DNA of 64,000 bases from Holothuria scabra. Lineage: Eukaryota > Echinodermata > Holothuroidea > Aspidochirotida > Holothuriidae. The position numbers and the translations under genes are program-made. The notes under the pieces were generated by a model. It was not told the origin of the DNA and made no database searches. It saw only the letters and a program-made list of their open reading frames with translations. The DNA is taken from assembly GCA_037179385.1 (NCBI GenBank), contig CM074195.1, positions 6,618,938-6,682,937 on the forward strand, written 5' to 3'. Below are positions 46,510 through 56,605 of this stretch, in pieces; within the stretch, counting starts at the first letter, position 1, and each line of letters starts with the position of its first letter.

Positions 46510-48135
46510 TCAAACTTTCCTTTTGTTTTCAAGCACTGGCACCTCCAACATTGTCTTGCACAGCTTTTTTGTGACAAACACAGCATTTGGTTAGGTTTGA
46601 CTTATGGAACAACTTTCAAAGCCTCCTCATATTGTTTTTTTACTCTTGAGGCACAGTTTGTTACACATCCACTGCAGGTTTTAGATGTTATTCCTTTGTC
46701 ACACTTTTTGGCTCCTCTCAGCACCTCTCTAGTCATTCAGTTGCTATAAGTTTTCACTGATATCTTGCAACTTATATATGGGATGTACACCTACCATTAT
46801 TCCCTTGTGCATGCAGTCCCATAAGTCTAGGGTCACTCCACTGCATGTATTACGGGGGATTTTTCTTTTTTAGATCAGGGAATTTTTTTTATCTATCTAC
46901 TTGAGCACTGGAGTAGTTTAACTGCAATGTAGGAAAAGAAAAGCAAATAACTTGCAAAAGTGCCCATTTGGGGTGTAGCATGAATATTGCAAGAAATTGG
47001 AATATCTTGATCTAAAAATTGAGATTTGAAAGATTTTAATTAATTTTGATGCAGTTACGTAGTAGAGCCTATTTTTGGAGAATTGAATCCTTTTGACTCA
47101 CTGGAAGTGTTGAAAAACTTAACAAAAATGCAACTTCTTCATAGAATTAACACAATGTTAATGGTACACACAGACATGACAACAGCCACATTGCATGAGT
47201 AACCTAGCTACAGATTAGTATTAAAAACAATGGTCAACTTCGGGAAAAGGAGTGAAAAAATAACATGAAAACTGCAAAGTGAATTTTTGTTAATAACAAC
47301 AGGGAAATTGAAAAGAGCACTGAATGTAACACTTCAAAGTTTGCTTCCACTGCTCTGAAATTCATTAAATATTTAAAAAAAAAATGCATCAGATTGCTTT
47401 TATACAGATTATTAAAATACCTTACAAAAAATGATAAACATTTGCATTTGGGAAATAAAAACATGTTGGCAAAACCTCTCCAAAACTTTAATACTTTAAA
47501 AATGACCCCAGAAAGGTGTTTGGATAAATAGTTTATCACTATAAAAGAAATAAAAAAATATATCGTTTGTTTGACCTTGCCTGATTGTCCTAGCTTTAAC
47601 ATTTCAAGTGAAAGCTCAATTACAATTAAAAAATGTAGAAATATTGGAAACTTTTTTTAAACAAGAAAATAAGATGTTCTCATGCTGGTAAATAGTTGTG
47701 ATAATACAAAAAATGTGGTGCAAAATCGAATGCATTCATTTTAAAATATTTTGCATAATTTTTAGACAGGTGGGGTACAGGAGGGGAATCTAACCATAAG
47801 GGCTCATGCTGATAAGGAAAAATGAAATGTTCATCACAAAAAATTATTCCTGAATAAATGCAAAAAATTATTAAAAAACAGGTTAAAAAGTAGGTGTGGA
47901 ATCTTTCATTTTAAAATATTACTGTACTTGAAGGGGGGGGGGGGCTTTGGCAGATTTATAAAAGTGATACATTAAAAGCTGGACAAGTCACATAGCATTT
48001 GGTTATGGTATTAAGTTTGGAGAAATGTTGTTCTAGTGATATAATTTGAAGAAATGGGTGGAGTGCAGGCAGTTGGGTATGGTGCCGCTAATTATTACCA
48101 GCAAACTGCAGTCAAATGATATGTACATCTAGACA
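46510..48135. other. Receptor intron without recognised feature
   Basis: AT-rich; a G12 run is near 47935. The 122-codon reverse frame at 47234 is rich in F, L and K, as expected from AT-rich DNA, and has no domain. Confidence 0.5.
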
Positions 48136-48139
48136 GTGA

Positions 48140-48330
48140 ACAAATAAATCAGGCCTTGAGTTTTAAATTTTCCAGTTATGCTACAAATCGCACACATCAG
48201 GACATTGCTAGTGGTAGGGGTAGAGGTTCAGTTTAATTAAAATTTAATAGACAATAACTAGTCCCCATTCTTCATCTAGGTGTGCAAAAAATCAAACTAC
48301 TGAGAGTGATCTGAGGTGAGTGGTGGTGTC
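48140..48330. repeat. Intronic paralogous segment Q, copy 2
   Basis: Matches 34860-35060: CCTTGAGTTTTAAA, GGTAGGGGTAGAGG, TTTAATTAAAATTTAATA, TTCATCTAGGTGTGC. Confidence 0.6.
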
Positions 48331-48339
48331 AATCATGCA

Positions 48340-49370
48340 CCAATGCATCAAAATTCAAGGCCTGATCAATCAAATTTGAAGGGTATAAACATGTTACCCT
48401 AACTGCAATTTTTAAATCGTTTTTTAGCCAAAGATACTTGTTACTTAAAACAAAGTCAGCCAAAACAACCACAATGGTGCAAACGCATATGACTAGAATT
48501 AACTTCTTAAAAGATGGTTATTGTGTTATTGTGGTAAATAAAAACATTTTCAAATTCACAAACGTGCATTTTGAATTGTATGTCGCAAACAAAGGGCAAA
48601 ATGGTGCACACAGCATCAAAATAATCAGTTCAGTTCACTGCAATGATAAATTAGAAGTAACATTAAACATACAATTTACTTGCCGCTTGCACGTTGTCTA
48701 TCATATGCCTTATCTTGGTGAGACTACCACCAGAAATCATCCAGAAGAAAAAAAAAGCAATTTCAGGGATTTGTGTAAGAACTGAAGATACAATGAATAC
48801 ACCCTGGTTCTCAAAAAGGAACTTAATTTGGAAAAAAAAAAAAACTTTCTTCAATTACAGAAACAAAGTACTATAAATTAACTACTTTAATATGAAACTT
48901 TAAAATAATTCCACAGAAACCCTAATAACAACATCTTCATCTTCTTTATTTAACAACAATGGTTTACTTCAAATTTACAATTAACTGCATGCTCAAAACT
49001 AATGTAACTAGAACATATTTTTGGAATGGGAAGGGGGAAAAGACATCTTCTCCACAATTAAGAGTCACGTATTCAGTACTAGCATTGTATTATACAATTA
49101 TGTTGAGATTTTTGTTGATTTATAAATTGGAATTTCAAAACAAAATAGAAATAATACATAAAAAAGAGCCATGCATGGTTCAAAAATGGCTAAAATAAAA
49201 GAAAAACATCTGGAGCCAAACTTAATTTTGCACATAAAGAATAATTTGCCTTTGGTGAAATATGTCACAGTTGCTACAGATTTGTATGCAAAGCTACTGT
49301 TCCCACTTAGAGTACAATTAGCCACTAGTCACTGCCAAGCTTAGCTGTTTCAATGAGCAGCAGCTTACAT
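48340..49370. other. Receptor intron without recognised feature
   Basis: A-rich sequence with short frames on both strands; none has splice support. Confidence 0.45.
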
Positions 49371-49374
49371 GACC

Positions 49375-49725
49375 ATGTTGTTACAAAAGAAGCCCAACAT
49401 CTTAGCAATTTACATTACCACTTACAAATTCTGGAATACACGTTGACAAGAGGGGATCAAATTTACTCATGGTGCAATCAAGGGCCTGGTGAGATCAACT
49501 TTCACATTTTTCTGGGATAAAATGCAACCAAATGTAAACCATTATGATTGCTGGAAAATGCTTGAATGAGCAGATTATTAATTGGTATCGCTTACAACTT
49601 TAGATGAGTTTTGGTGCAGAAAGAATTCTGTCTTTTTTTCAATGGAAGAATCCCAAAAGAGCAAACCATTTTTTCAAAATGAAAAATTCTTAAATGTTGT
49701 ACATTGAACTTTGGTACGGCACATA
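49375..49725. repeat. Intronic paralogous segment P, copy 2
   Basis: Matches 30075-30460 in order and orientation (GAAGCCCAACA, GGGGATCAAATT, TGGAAAATGCTTGAATGAGC). Confidence 0.6.
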
Positions 49726-49827
49726 CAGAGTAGGCCTATGTGCTCTCCACAAGTTCTAAGATGGGCAAAATTCTTGTAACTTGTGATGGTTTTGATGCTA
49801 TATGTAATGCATACAAACATGCTTTAC

Positions 49828-49884
49828 CACTTAAAATGATGATCACCGTCTGAGAATCTTCATTCTTCTGATCATTTGCTGATG
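49828..49884 (-). CDS. Single-pass receptor, juxtamembrane exon
   Basis: A 57-bp exon with a strong acceptor (TTTTTTGTCCTTTCTGATAG) and donor AGTG|GTAAAG, phase 1-1. It reads SANDQKNEDSQTVIIILS: a hydrophilic extracellular stalk running straight into the first part of the transmembrane helix completed by exon 45251. It matches the exon at 30635 in length (57 bp) and in having a paralogous P segment beside it. Confidence 0.8.
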
Positions 49885-50339
49885 CTATCAGAAAGGACAA
49901 AAAATAATCGAATAAAACATCCATGTCTTTGCTTTATCACCTTTCAATGAACTGTTTCTGGATGAAGTGTTTTCAGTAACAAAATATCCACTGGGTCAAT
50001 GCACTCAATGAGAATATTTCACTCACACAAAATTTCAGTTTTGTGTTACTGTACATGCATATGGCATGCATGGGTGGTTTGTCAATCTATTTTTCATTCT
50101 CAATCTGTTTTCATTCTCAATGACGTCGCATGACAACAATGCATATTCCTACTGTACATAACATTACAGAATAAACGCTGGGAATGGCTTAACTTATGCA
50201 GGATAATAACCACGAAACTTCGCAAGATTCTAGGTGCTACTTGTACAAAACGTGCCCAGATATACATGGTAAGCTTAAGGGCTTGAAAATACTGCCAAAC
50301 ACTGCAGCTCGATAGTCTGTACTTTGTGTTTTTGTGCAG

Positions 50340-50477
50340 AACACTTTGCACAGAAAATTGCGTGGCACTTTCTGCAAGACTGCAAGGGATATACCTTGAA
50401 TGCAATTCTAAAACTAATTCCAAGTAACACTACTGTGTTACAGGGAGAAATAACCAACAATCACCCCAATGGGAGAG
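50340..50477 (+). CDS. Candidate exon on the opposite strand
   Basis: A + strand stretch with a good acceptor (TTTGTGTTTTTGTGCAG) and donor AGAG|GTAAAA, 138 bp, phase 1-1, no stop. It reads HFAQKIAWHFLQDCKGYT, then LIPSNTTVLQGEITN. I recognise no domain. It lies inside an intron of the - strand receptor, so it would need a nested or overlapping gene. It may be chance. Confidence 0.28.
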
Positions 50478-50601
50478 GTAAAATTTATGCGTTTGTGATT
50501 ATCAGTCCATTCCGTTTTTGCGGGAAGTTAAAGGATTGAGTATTTAGGGGAATATTAACAAAATCAAAAGCAATTTTAAGTTTACCTGAGCTCCTTTTTT
50601 C

Positions 50602-50726
50602 AGTTTGCAAATAACTGGTGGTAATGATTGGGTGAATGGCAGAATTTTGCCGATGCCAATTATTTACCAATTATGGCATAATCGGCTCAATGCCGTTTAC
50701 TTAGCAGATGATTGGTTGAACACTAA
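50602..50726 (+). CDS. Candidate exon on the opposite strand, second
   Basis: The acceptor GAGCTCCTTTTTTCAG and the donor CCA|GTAAGG are both strong. The frame between them reads LQITGGNDWVNGRILPM and later VYLADDWLNTN. Its phase does not fit the candidate at 50340. The following 50740-50940 is rich in GATGCAT motifs in both directions and looks like a repeat, so this may be repeat sequence. Confidence 0.22.
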
Positions 50727-51179
50727 TCCAGTAAGGGACGCCACTGAAATTCTCTTATGCGTTTCGATGCATTTCCGATGCATACCAACGCAAACACAAA
50801 GGGTCCCGTCGGCGATGCGTTGGCGTCGCAAATGCATCCAGATCAGGCACTCTACACAGCCTCTGCACTGTATGCAGAGAAATGGGGAGCATTGTGTACG
50901 TAATCACTGCGAAGCAATGCATCGGCATTAAAGGATTATAGGCTAATCAGCTTACCACCAACAATAGCATTTGTGCCAGTAGGAAAGGCTTTTTGAAGTA
51001 TCGAGGATAGCACTCAAATTCTATCGCAAAAATGGTCAAGTGTGATCTGATCAACTCTGGAAAAAAGCTTGAGGCTTAATTGGGCTCAAATTTTCAAACC
51101 ATCGTAGAAACTCAAGGCACCGCAAATGACACAGTATAGCTATTCCTTAAATTGTGTAGTGCATTATTCCTAGCTAGGT

Positions 51180-51480
51180 AGGGCATTTGCCAGTCATCTT
51201 ACTTAAATTTGCTGCAGGTTTGCCATAGAAACCAATTTACTAGCAAAATTCTGTGGCAATTAAAACTAACATTAACCAACATTAATTTTGTTGAGTCAAA
51301 AATTGGGGCATTAAATTTTAGGCAATAAAAGCTGTACAAACCTGTGCCAAGCCTATGTCCAGAGGGTTCTTAAAACACTGGTTTGTTACCCAGGAAGTAA
51401 CCTGTGTGATTCTTTTGTTTTTCACAGCTGATTATGCATGGTAACTGACACAGGTTGACACATTCTTCTTTTTACGTGCA
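51180..51480. mobile_element. Truncated relative of the element at 55109
   Basis: AAACCTGTG, AGAGGGTTC, CTTTTGTTTTTCACA and GACACAGGTTGACAC recur in the order seen at 55380-55490. The CCCTTACAAAAAAGG ends are lost. Confidence 0.55.
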
Positions 51481-51651
51481 CAATATAAAGTGTTGACATG
51501 CACTGTACATAATATTCTATTTCATAGAAAATTCCCAAGCAACTTACAAGAACTTGGTGTCATTTTTGGAAAATTTCTAGGGGCACCATAAACAGGTGAA
51601 CTCCCAACAATCAAACAATGAAACACTTAAGCAATATACGGTACATTACAA

Positions 51652-51902
51652 GTGCAGCTCGGTTACTTGCCGCTTGGTCTACCCCGGAAAATGAAACAAT
51701 ATTCTGGGTGTCATGTGATCAACGAAGACACCAAATGTGCCTTCACTATCTCTGAAAAAAACAAAATCATGTGATTTGGTGTCTTGATTTTGTGTTTTCG
51801 GAGATAGCGAAGGCAGATTTGGTGTCTTTGTTGATCATGTGACACCCGGAATATCGTTTTATTTTCCGGGGGTAGACCAAACAGCAAGTAACCGAGCCGC
51901 AC
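51652..51902. mobile_element. Long near-perfect palindrome (foldback MITE)
   Basis: Two inverted arms of about 115 bp (51652-51770 and 51785-51902) around a ~15-bp centre. The arms begin GTGCAGCTCGGTTACTTGC, and contain GGTCTACCCC, TGATCAAC and AAGACACCAAAT. The right end is only 8 bp from the donor of the exon at 51912. Confidence 0.85.
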
Positions 51903-51911
51903 ACGTCATAC

Positions 51912-52064
51912 AGTCAGAAATTTGAGAGTGATAGCTATCCTTTGAGAAAAGCATAAAGAGGAATGTATGTCCAGCTGTGAGATTTCCATTCAAACCAAGA
52001 GAAATGTTAGGTGCCAGGGAGAGCAATAAGCACCTAGTGCTGCTTGGTTTTGTCACTTCCTTTA
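51912..52064 (-). CDS. Single-pass receptor, membrane-proximal extracellular exon
   Basis: A 153-bp phase 1-1 exon model: acceptor TTCTAGTCAAG (weak pyrimidine tract; TTCTAG is an alternative) and donor GACT|GTATGA. It reads KEVTKPSSTRCLLLSLAPNI, then LGLNGNLTAGHTFLFMLFS and DSYHSQISD. The NGxLxAGxTxxFxL pattern resembles the last beta-strands of the FN3-like domain next to the membrane in receptor tyrosine phosphatases; that resemblance is my inference. It leads by phase into 49828. Confidence 0.62.
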
Positions 52065-52420
52065 CTTGACTAGAACTCCAGTACAGCCAATACTTTAGAC
52101 ACATTATGCATTCTATGCATTGTTCAAGATCAACATACCTTCCACAGGGATATAGGTTAGAGGATGCTCCATTAGCTTACTCGAGTAATCTCCCCCGCAG
52201 GTTAACACAGCATAAACTGAAACAGGATCCTTCAGAGACTCGGTCTGGTAAGCTGGCATTTCACACAAAATGTGTGTCTAGGAAGTAATGAAATGAGCAC
52301 TATGTCATTGTCAAAGCTAAATACTTTCCAAAAATGCAATGGACATCATAAATTGAAACACTCTATATTAAATCAATACAGCAAGTGAATGCTGCATTTA
52401 ACTGAACTTTTTATTCATCA
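52065..52420. other. Receptor intron without recognised feature
   Basis: No gene or repeat supported up to the LINE tail. Confidence 0.5.
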
Positions 52421-52424
52421 TTAA

Positions 52425-53545
52425 TAATAATAATAATAATATAACAGTTCTTATATAGCGCCTTACACAAGAAGTCTCAAAGCGCTAAAACTATACAACA
52501 TGCAGTCAATAAGACAAAGTAAACAAATGAGTTTTCAAGTTAGTTTTAAATTGTCCAACAGTGGAAGAGTTCTTGACAAAAGATGGAAGGTCATTCCACA
52601 GTTTCGCAGATACTGCTGAAAAAGCACGATCACCATAAGAATGGGTAACAGATGACGGCACATTTGAAAGAGATTGAGAGCTGGAACGTAGTTCACGTAA
52701 AGGCTTGTAATTAGATATAAGATCCTTTAGATATAATGGAGCAAAACCATGGATGCATTTGTATGTAAGAAGAAGGATTTTGTAGTTGATACGATGCTGC
52801 ACAGGAAGACAGTGAAGATTACGAAGAACAGGGGTGATGTGGTCACATGATTTTGTTAATGCAACAAGTCGAGCCGCTGAGTTTTGAATTCGCTGGAGTT
52901 TTGAAATTTGGTGTTTAGGTAAACCATAGAAAAGACTATTTCCATAATCCAGACGGCAGGTAACAAATGCATGAGTAAGCTTTTCAGTAATTTGGGCATC
53001 CAAATAATGTCGTAATTGACCAATTTTGTGCAAAGCAAAGGAGGCAGAGTGACACACATTATTAATATGCTGAGATAAGCTAAGATCATTCTGGAAAATA
53101 ACACCCAGATTTTTTGCACTCTGGGCAGGCGTGATTAAAGAGTCTCCAATGGAAATACTGGTGAGTGGTATAGTATCACGGAAGCGAGAAACAAGGTGTA
53201 GTACTTCAGTTTTCTCAGGATTGAGTTTTAAATTGTTGGTGGTTGACCACGAAAGGATGTCCTTAACACAAGTTTCCAGTTGCGGTAACACTGAATGGCA
53301 GTTTCTATTATCAACTATAGCATACACTTGAGTGTCATCTGCATAAATCATTTTGGACAGACCATATGATTCTATTATGTTTTCAATAGGAGATGTGTAC
53401 AAAGTGAAAGCAAGAGGACCAATAACAGATCCTTGAGGGACTCCCTCTTCAGGTACATGAGCCTCAGATAAGTGACCATTGATATTAATATGTTGCAATC
53501 GGTTGGTATCATTGGGGTTGAAAAAATGTTTACTTCCCCGCAACA
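52425..53545 (-). mobile_element. 5'-truncated LINE (CR1/L2-type)
   Basis: A non-LTR retrotransposon fragment, intronic, in the same orientation as the receptor gene. It keeps the C-terminal half of the reverse transcriptase, a short 3' UTR with TAGCGCTTTGAGACTTC and GGCGCTATATAAG, and a (TTA/ATT)n tail at 52425. These 3' features and the LWNDLP motif fit the CR1/L2 group. Most of the 5' end is missing, as is usual for target-primed insertions. Confidence 0.9.
52506..53543 (-). CDS. LINE reverse transcriptase, C-terminal part
   Basis: A 345-codon uninterrupted frame. Motifs: GVPQGS at residues 34-39 (RT motif B), YADD at 67-70 (the catalytic Asp pair, motif C), LNPEKTEVL further on (motif D), then a thumb/connection region ending in LWNDLPSFVKNSS and FKTNLKTHLF. 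The N-terminal RT motifs and the endonuclease are absent because of truncation. The first Met is arbitrary. No frameshift or stop is seen across the retained part, so the insertion seems fairly young. Confidence 0.92.
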   Translation of the reverse strand: MRGSKHFFNPNDTNRLQHININGHLSEAHVPEEGVPQGSVIGPLAFTLYTSPIENIIESYGLSKMIYADDTQVYAIVDNRNCHSVLPQLETCVKDILSWSTTNNLKLNPEKTEVLHLVSRFRDTIPLTSISIGDSLITPAQSAKNLGVIFQNDLSLSQHINNVCHSASFALHKIGQLRHYLDAQITEKLTHAFVTCRLDYGNSLFYGLPKHQISKLQRIQNSAARLVALTKSCDHITPVLRNLHCLPVQHRINYKILLLTYKCIHGFAPLYLKDLISNYKPLRELRSSSQSLSNVPSSVTHSYGDRAFSAVSAKLWNDLPSFVKNSSTVGQFKTNLKTHLFTLSY

Positions 53546-53559
53546 GAATATTTCCAATT

Positions 53560-54420
53560 CAATACAGTGAAATTCCTCCCCCCTCCCACAATCATAACTA
53601 ACTTTTCCTTCCTTAAGACCAAATTTCCCAGGTAGGAACCTCCAAGCTTTCAAGCCATTTTATTTCCATGTCTCAAGGTAAAAAAGTGTCCCATTGAAAG
53701 CGAGGCTTTCTAGCACTGCAACTGCTCCCAAGAAATTCTCGCCATGACTTAGCTAATTCTTACTCTGGACAATTCCTACTCTTCACTATAGTCCTGACCA
53801 TTTTTCTATCATGGAAAACTCCTGTCAATTAAACATATAAATACCTTTGACAAATAAATCAACCCCCAAATTTGGAACCCTCAGACAAATTCTCCTACCC
53901 CAATATTTGGAGCTTCAAACTGGAATTAGTCAAACAATAAGTTGTTTGGGGGTTTTGGGAGAGCCTTTTGGTTTAGAAACTGTCCCTTTTCCTTATTGGC
54001 TTTTTGTTTTTGAAACATGGGACCAGCTTATTGGATAGGTTTTAAAGTATTTCATCACAATTTAGAGGAGATGGACATGATAAAATTTAGGTTGCCATCA
54101 TAATAAAAAAAAAACATATTGGAAAAGGAGTTGTAGAAAAAGGAAGGTTGGTTTTCTCCAGGTATGCTTCCCTAGTTTACTATAAACATGGTACAGAGTT
54201 CTTGGTCAAACTAAATGATGATAATAAATCAAAGTAAGTATTATACTACAGTAGCAGAAGGTAGCTGGCAGGGACAAGACTTCTATGTCTAAGGAAGACT
54301 AGATTACAACTCAAATACTGCACGAAGCACCACATGCTTATATTGTTTGGTCCAGGGAAAAAATTTGGGGTTAACTTGAAGAAATATCTTAAAGAAGAAA
54401 ACAAAATGCTGTCTCTCTCA
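53560..54420. other. Receptor intron without recognised feature
   Basis: Nothing supported on either strand. Confidence 0.5.
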
Positions 54421-54421
54421 C

Positions 54422-54514
54422 TCCTGCCAGCTTGTTCTTCTACAACAAAAACTGCCACAGTCTGACTCTGCATTGGAAGAATGTTCTGCACCAGTCTTAG
54501 ATGCTCTCTTTTCA
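54422..54514 (-). CDS. Single-pass receptor, second half of beta-sandwich domain
   Basis: A 93-bp phase 1-1 exon: acceptor TTACATGTACCTCAG, donor AGGA|GTGAGA. It reads KREHLRLVQNILPMQSQ then TVAVFVVEEQAGR. The LxLxxI.P..S.T...VVE..AGR pattern fits the E-F-G strands of an Ig I-set domain, but the usual Tyr-x-Cys is replaced by VF. An IPT (NFAT-type) reading is the alternative. A shorter start at 54503 would be needed if the upstream exon uses its GTGAGC donor. Confidence 0.62.
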
Positions 54515-55108
54515 CTGAGGTACATGTAACTAAAGTTTCATTACAATGTCCATCCATCTCCTTGTATGATCAACTCAACCATTGGAAGAGCATTTTGCAT
54601 TACAGCTACCCTTTTTCAAGAAGTAGCATTTTTTTCTCAAATTTAAAGAAGTTACCCTACGATATTAGCTTTCTCTGTCTGCCTCTTCCCCTCAGCTTTC
54701 CCGCTGGGGGTTGTAGAATATGCCCACGACATTTCTTCCTGCCCGAAGAAGCGACTAAAAGGGAAGACCTTGCACAGTATTTGAACTGTATCTGAAACCA
54801 AACTTACACTGTATTTGAACCACATTTCAACATAACCTTTCTATGAAGTTGACCACAACACAGTTGTATTGATGTGCCATTACATCTCACCTAAAAAACT
54901 AAACCTTTCCCCCAGCAACTCATCTCCAGTTAAAAGATTGGTAAGTTTTACCAACTATTCAAGGTATACTAAAAAAAAAAACAACAGCAAAATAAAAATT
55001 TGGGCAAAGAAAAAGTTCCCCTCTAAAGTACCTTTACATACCCTGAAGGTTTTCATTCTAATTGCACACAACACTACATACAACTGTACTTAGGGAAACA
55101 TTAACTTC

Positions 55109-55505
55109 TTACCCTTACAAAAAAAGGTGAGGCAATTAGTTCCAAATTCGCAAGTTTTCACATGTTTTTTCCAGGGGTTTTCACAGGTTTTTGCATAAAA
55201 ACATGGATTTCCCTTGACATTGAGGCAGGTTGATCATTTGCCACAGGTTCGACACAGGTTTGCCACGGGTTTTATGTGCAAAACGTGTGGTGGTGAAAAC
55301 TAGGGTTAACAAAGAATTCTTCAACAAAACCTGTGGCTTGATATTAAAGGCAAGAAAAGGTTTGCCAAATCTGCATCAAACCTGTGAGTAGAGGGTTCCA
55401 AAATGCAGGTTTTCCACCCAAGAACATGCGTGATTTCCTTTGTTTTTCCACGCGTGATCACACATGGTGCAGACACAGGTTGACGCACCTTTTTTGTAAG
55501 GGTAA
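55109..55505. mobile_element. TIR element family J beside an exon
   Basis: About 397 bp with inverted ends TTACCCTTACAAAAAAAGGT and CACCTTTTTTGTAAGGGTAA. The inside repeats ACAGGTTTGCCA-like phrases in both directions. It ends about 50-75 bp from the exon at 55581. Confidence 0.78.
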
Positions 55506-55580
55506 TTTCATAAGATATAACCCACATTTCCAGCAAAAAAGAAAGAGAGCTCACATGATTAAAGACAGCCTCAACCACAC

Positions 55581-55745
55581 AAGTTCCATTCCAAACAGGT
55601 AGTTCATCTTGAGAAAACTGCACAATTGTCACTCGACAATCTTGCCTGAAGTTCTTTCCTCTTATAATTAAATCTTGACCCCCGTCAACTGAGTGCTCTA
55701 AGGGACTGATCTTCGTAACTTCTGGTTGACCAAGAGGCTGAGCTA
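55581..55745 (-). CDS. Single-pass receptor, first half of beta-sandwich domain
   Basis: A 165-bp exon model in phase 1-1: acceptor TTTTGTTGCAAG, donor ACTT|GTGTGG. A stronger donor (CAT|GTGAGC) would end it at 55555 in phase 0. It reads AQPLGQPEVTKISPLEHSV, then DGGQDLIIRGKNF and DELPVWNGT. A P-V-x-x-ISP..SV..G..L start followed by GKNF fits both an IPT/TIG domain (as in NFAT proteins) and an Ig-like domain. I favour an extracellular Ig-like domain because phase and position lead into a transmembrane exon. No Ig cysteine pair is visible. Confidence 0.65.
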
Positions 55746-55948
55746 CTTGCAACAAAACAAATGTAGAATGTAATTAATTAAGACCACTGTGTTGTACTGA
55801 CAGCATATTTCATTGTTTATCTGCCCTTCATAGATTATAATTTAAATATGTGCATGAAGCTTTTGCTTTGTATCAAATTCCAAAGTAAATGTGCTAAGAA
55901 CATTAACACTGTACTTGGCCAAATCTAATACACAACATGCATATCCCA

Positions 55949-56209
55949 GGAAAAAATTCTAATTGATTCACATTAAAATTTTTCAATGGGAATAAATGGG
56001 ACATTCATGTTCCAATTTCCATGTTGAATCAATGGGATGGTGGATTTCTCATTGACTCAATGGGATTTTGAGTTGTGACTGTCCAAATTCTATGTAACAT
56101 CATGTTGAATCCAATGGGAACTTAAAGGGAATTAAATATGATTTCAATGGGAATGGATGGGACCCCATAAGGTCCAATTCAATGGGATTTAATGGGAATT
56201 TTCTCCTTG
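55949..56209. mobile_element. CAATGGGAA-rich TIR element
   Basis: GGAAAAAATTCTAATTGATT and AATGGGAATTTTCTCC form imperfect inverted ends. The body repeats AATGGGA and TGAATCAATGGG many times. Intronic. Confidence 0.5.
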
Positions 56210-56605
56210 ATGCCATAGCTCAACTGAGATTTCCCTAACATGTGAATACTGCTTTGTGGTGCATATTACAGTCTTATGGGATCAGAACTAAGAAACTGTG
56301 GAAAGTTCAGATCTATAATGTGCCGTAGCACGTTCAGTGCTATAGATGTCTATTGTCATAGCATTCACAGTAAAAAGGAAGGGTTGCCATGAAAGTGATA
56401 ACTTTTTTTAAGACAGTGGGTCAAATATTGGAAGTAACTCTACTGAGCAATAGGTAGGCAAGAGTTAGCTAGATGGAAAGATGTTTCTTTATGCCTCTCT
56501 AACCAACTAGTTTAATAAATCCAGCTGGCCATGGTCTTTCTACCAGTTGTGGTTAGCATTATATTTACACACCACTTTGCCATGCCCATCAAACATTGTT
56601 TGACT

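Noticed and set aside
50605..50931. 108-codon + frame ending in a His/Cys-rich stretch
   Set aside because: Its second half translates a GATGCAT-rich repeat in both directions; only the splice-flanked first part is listed, at low confidence.
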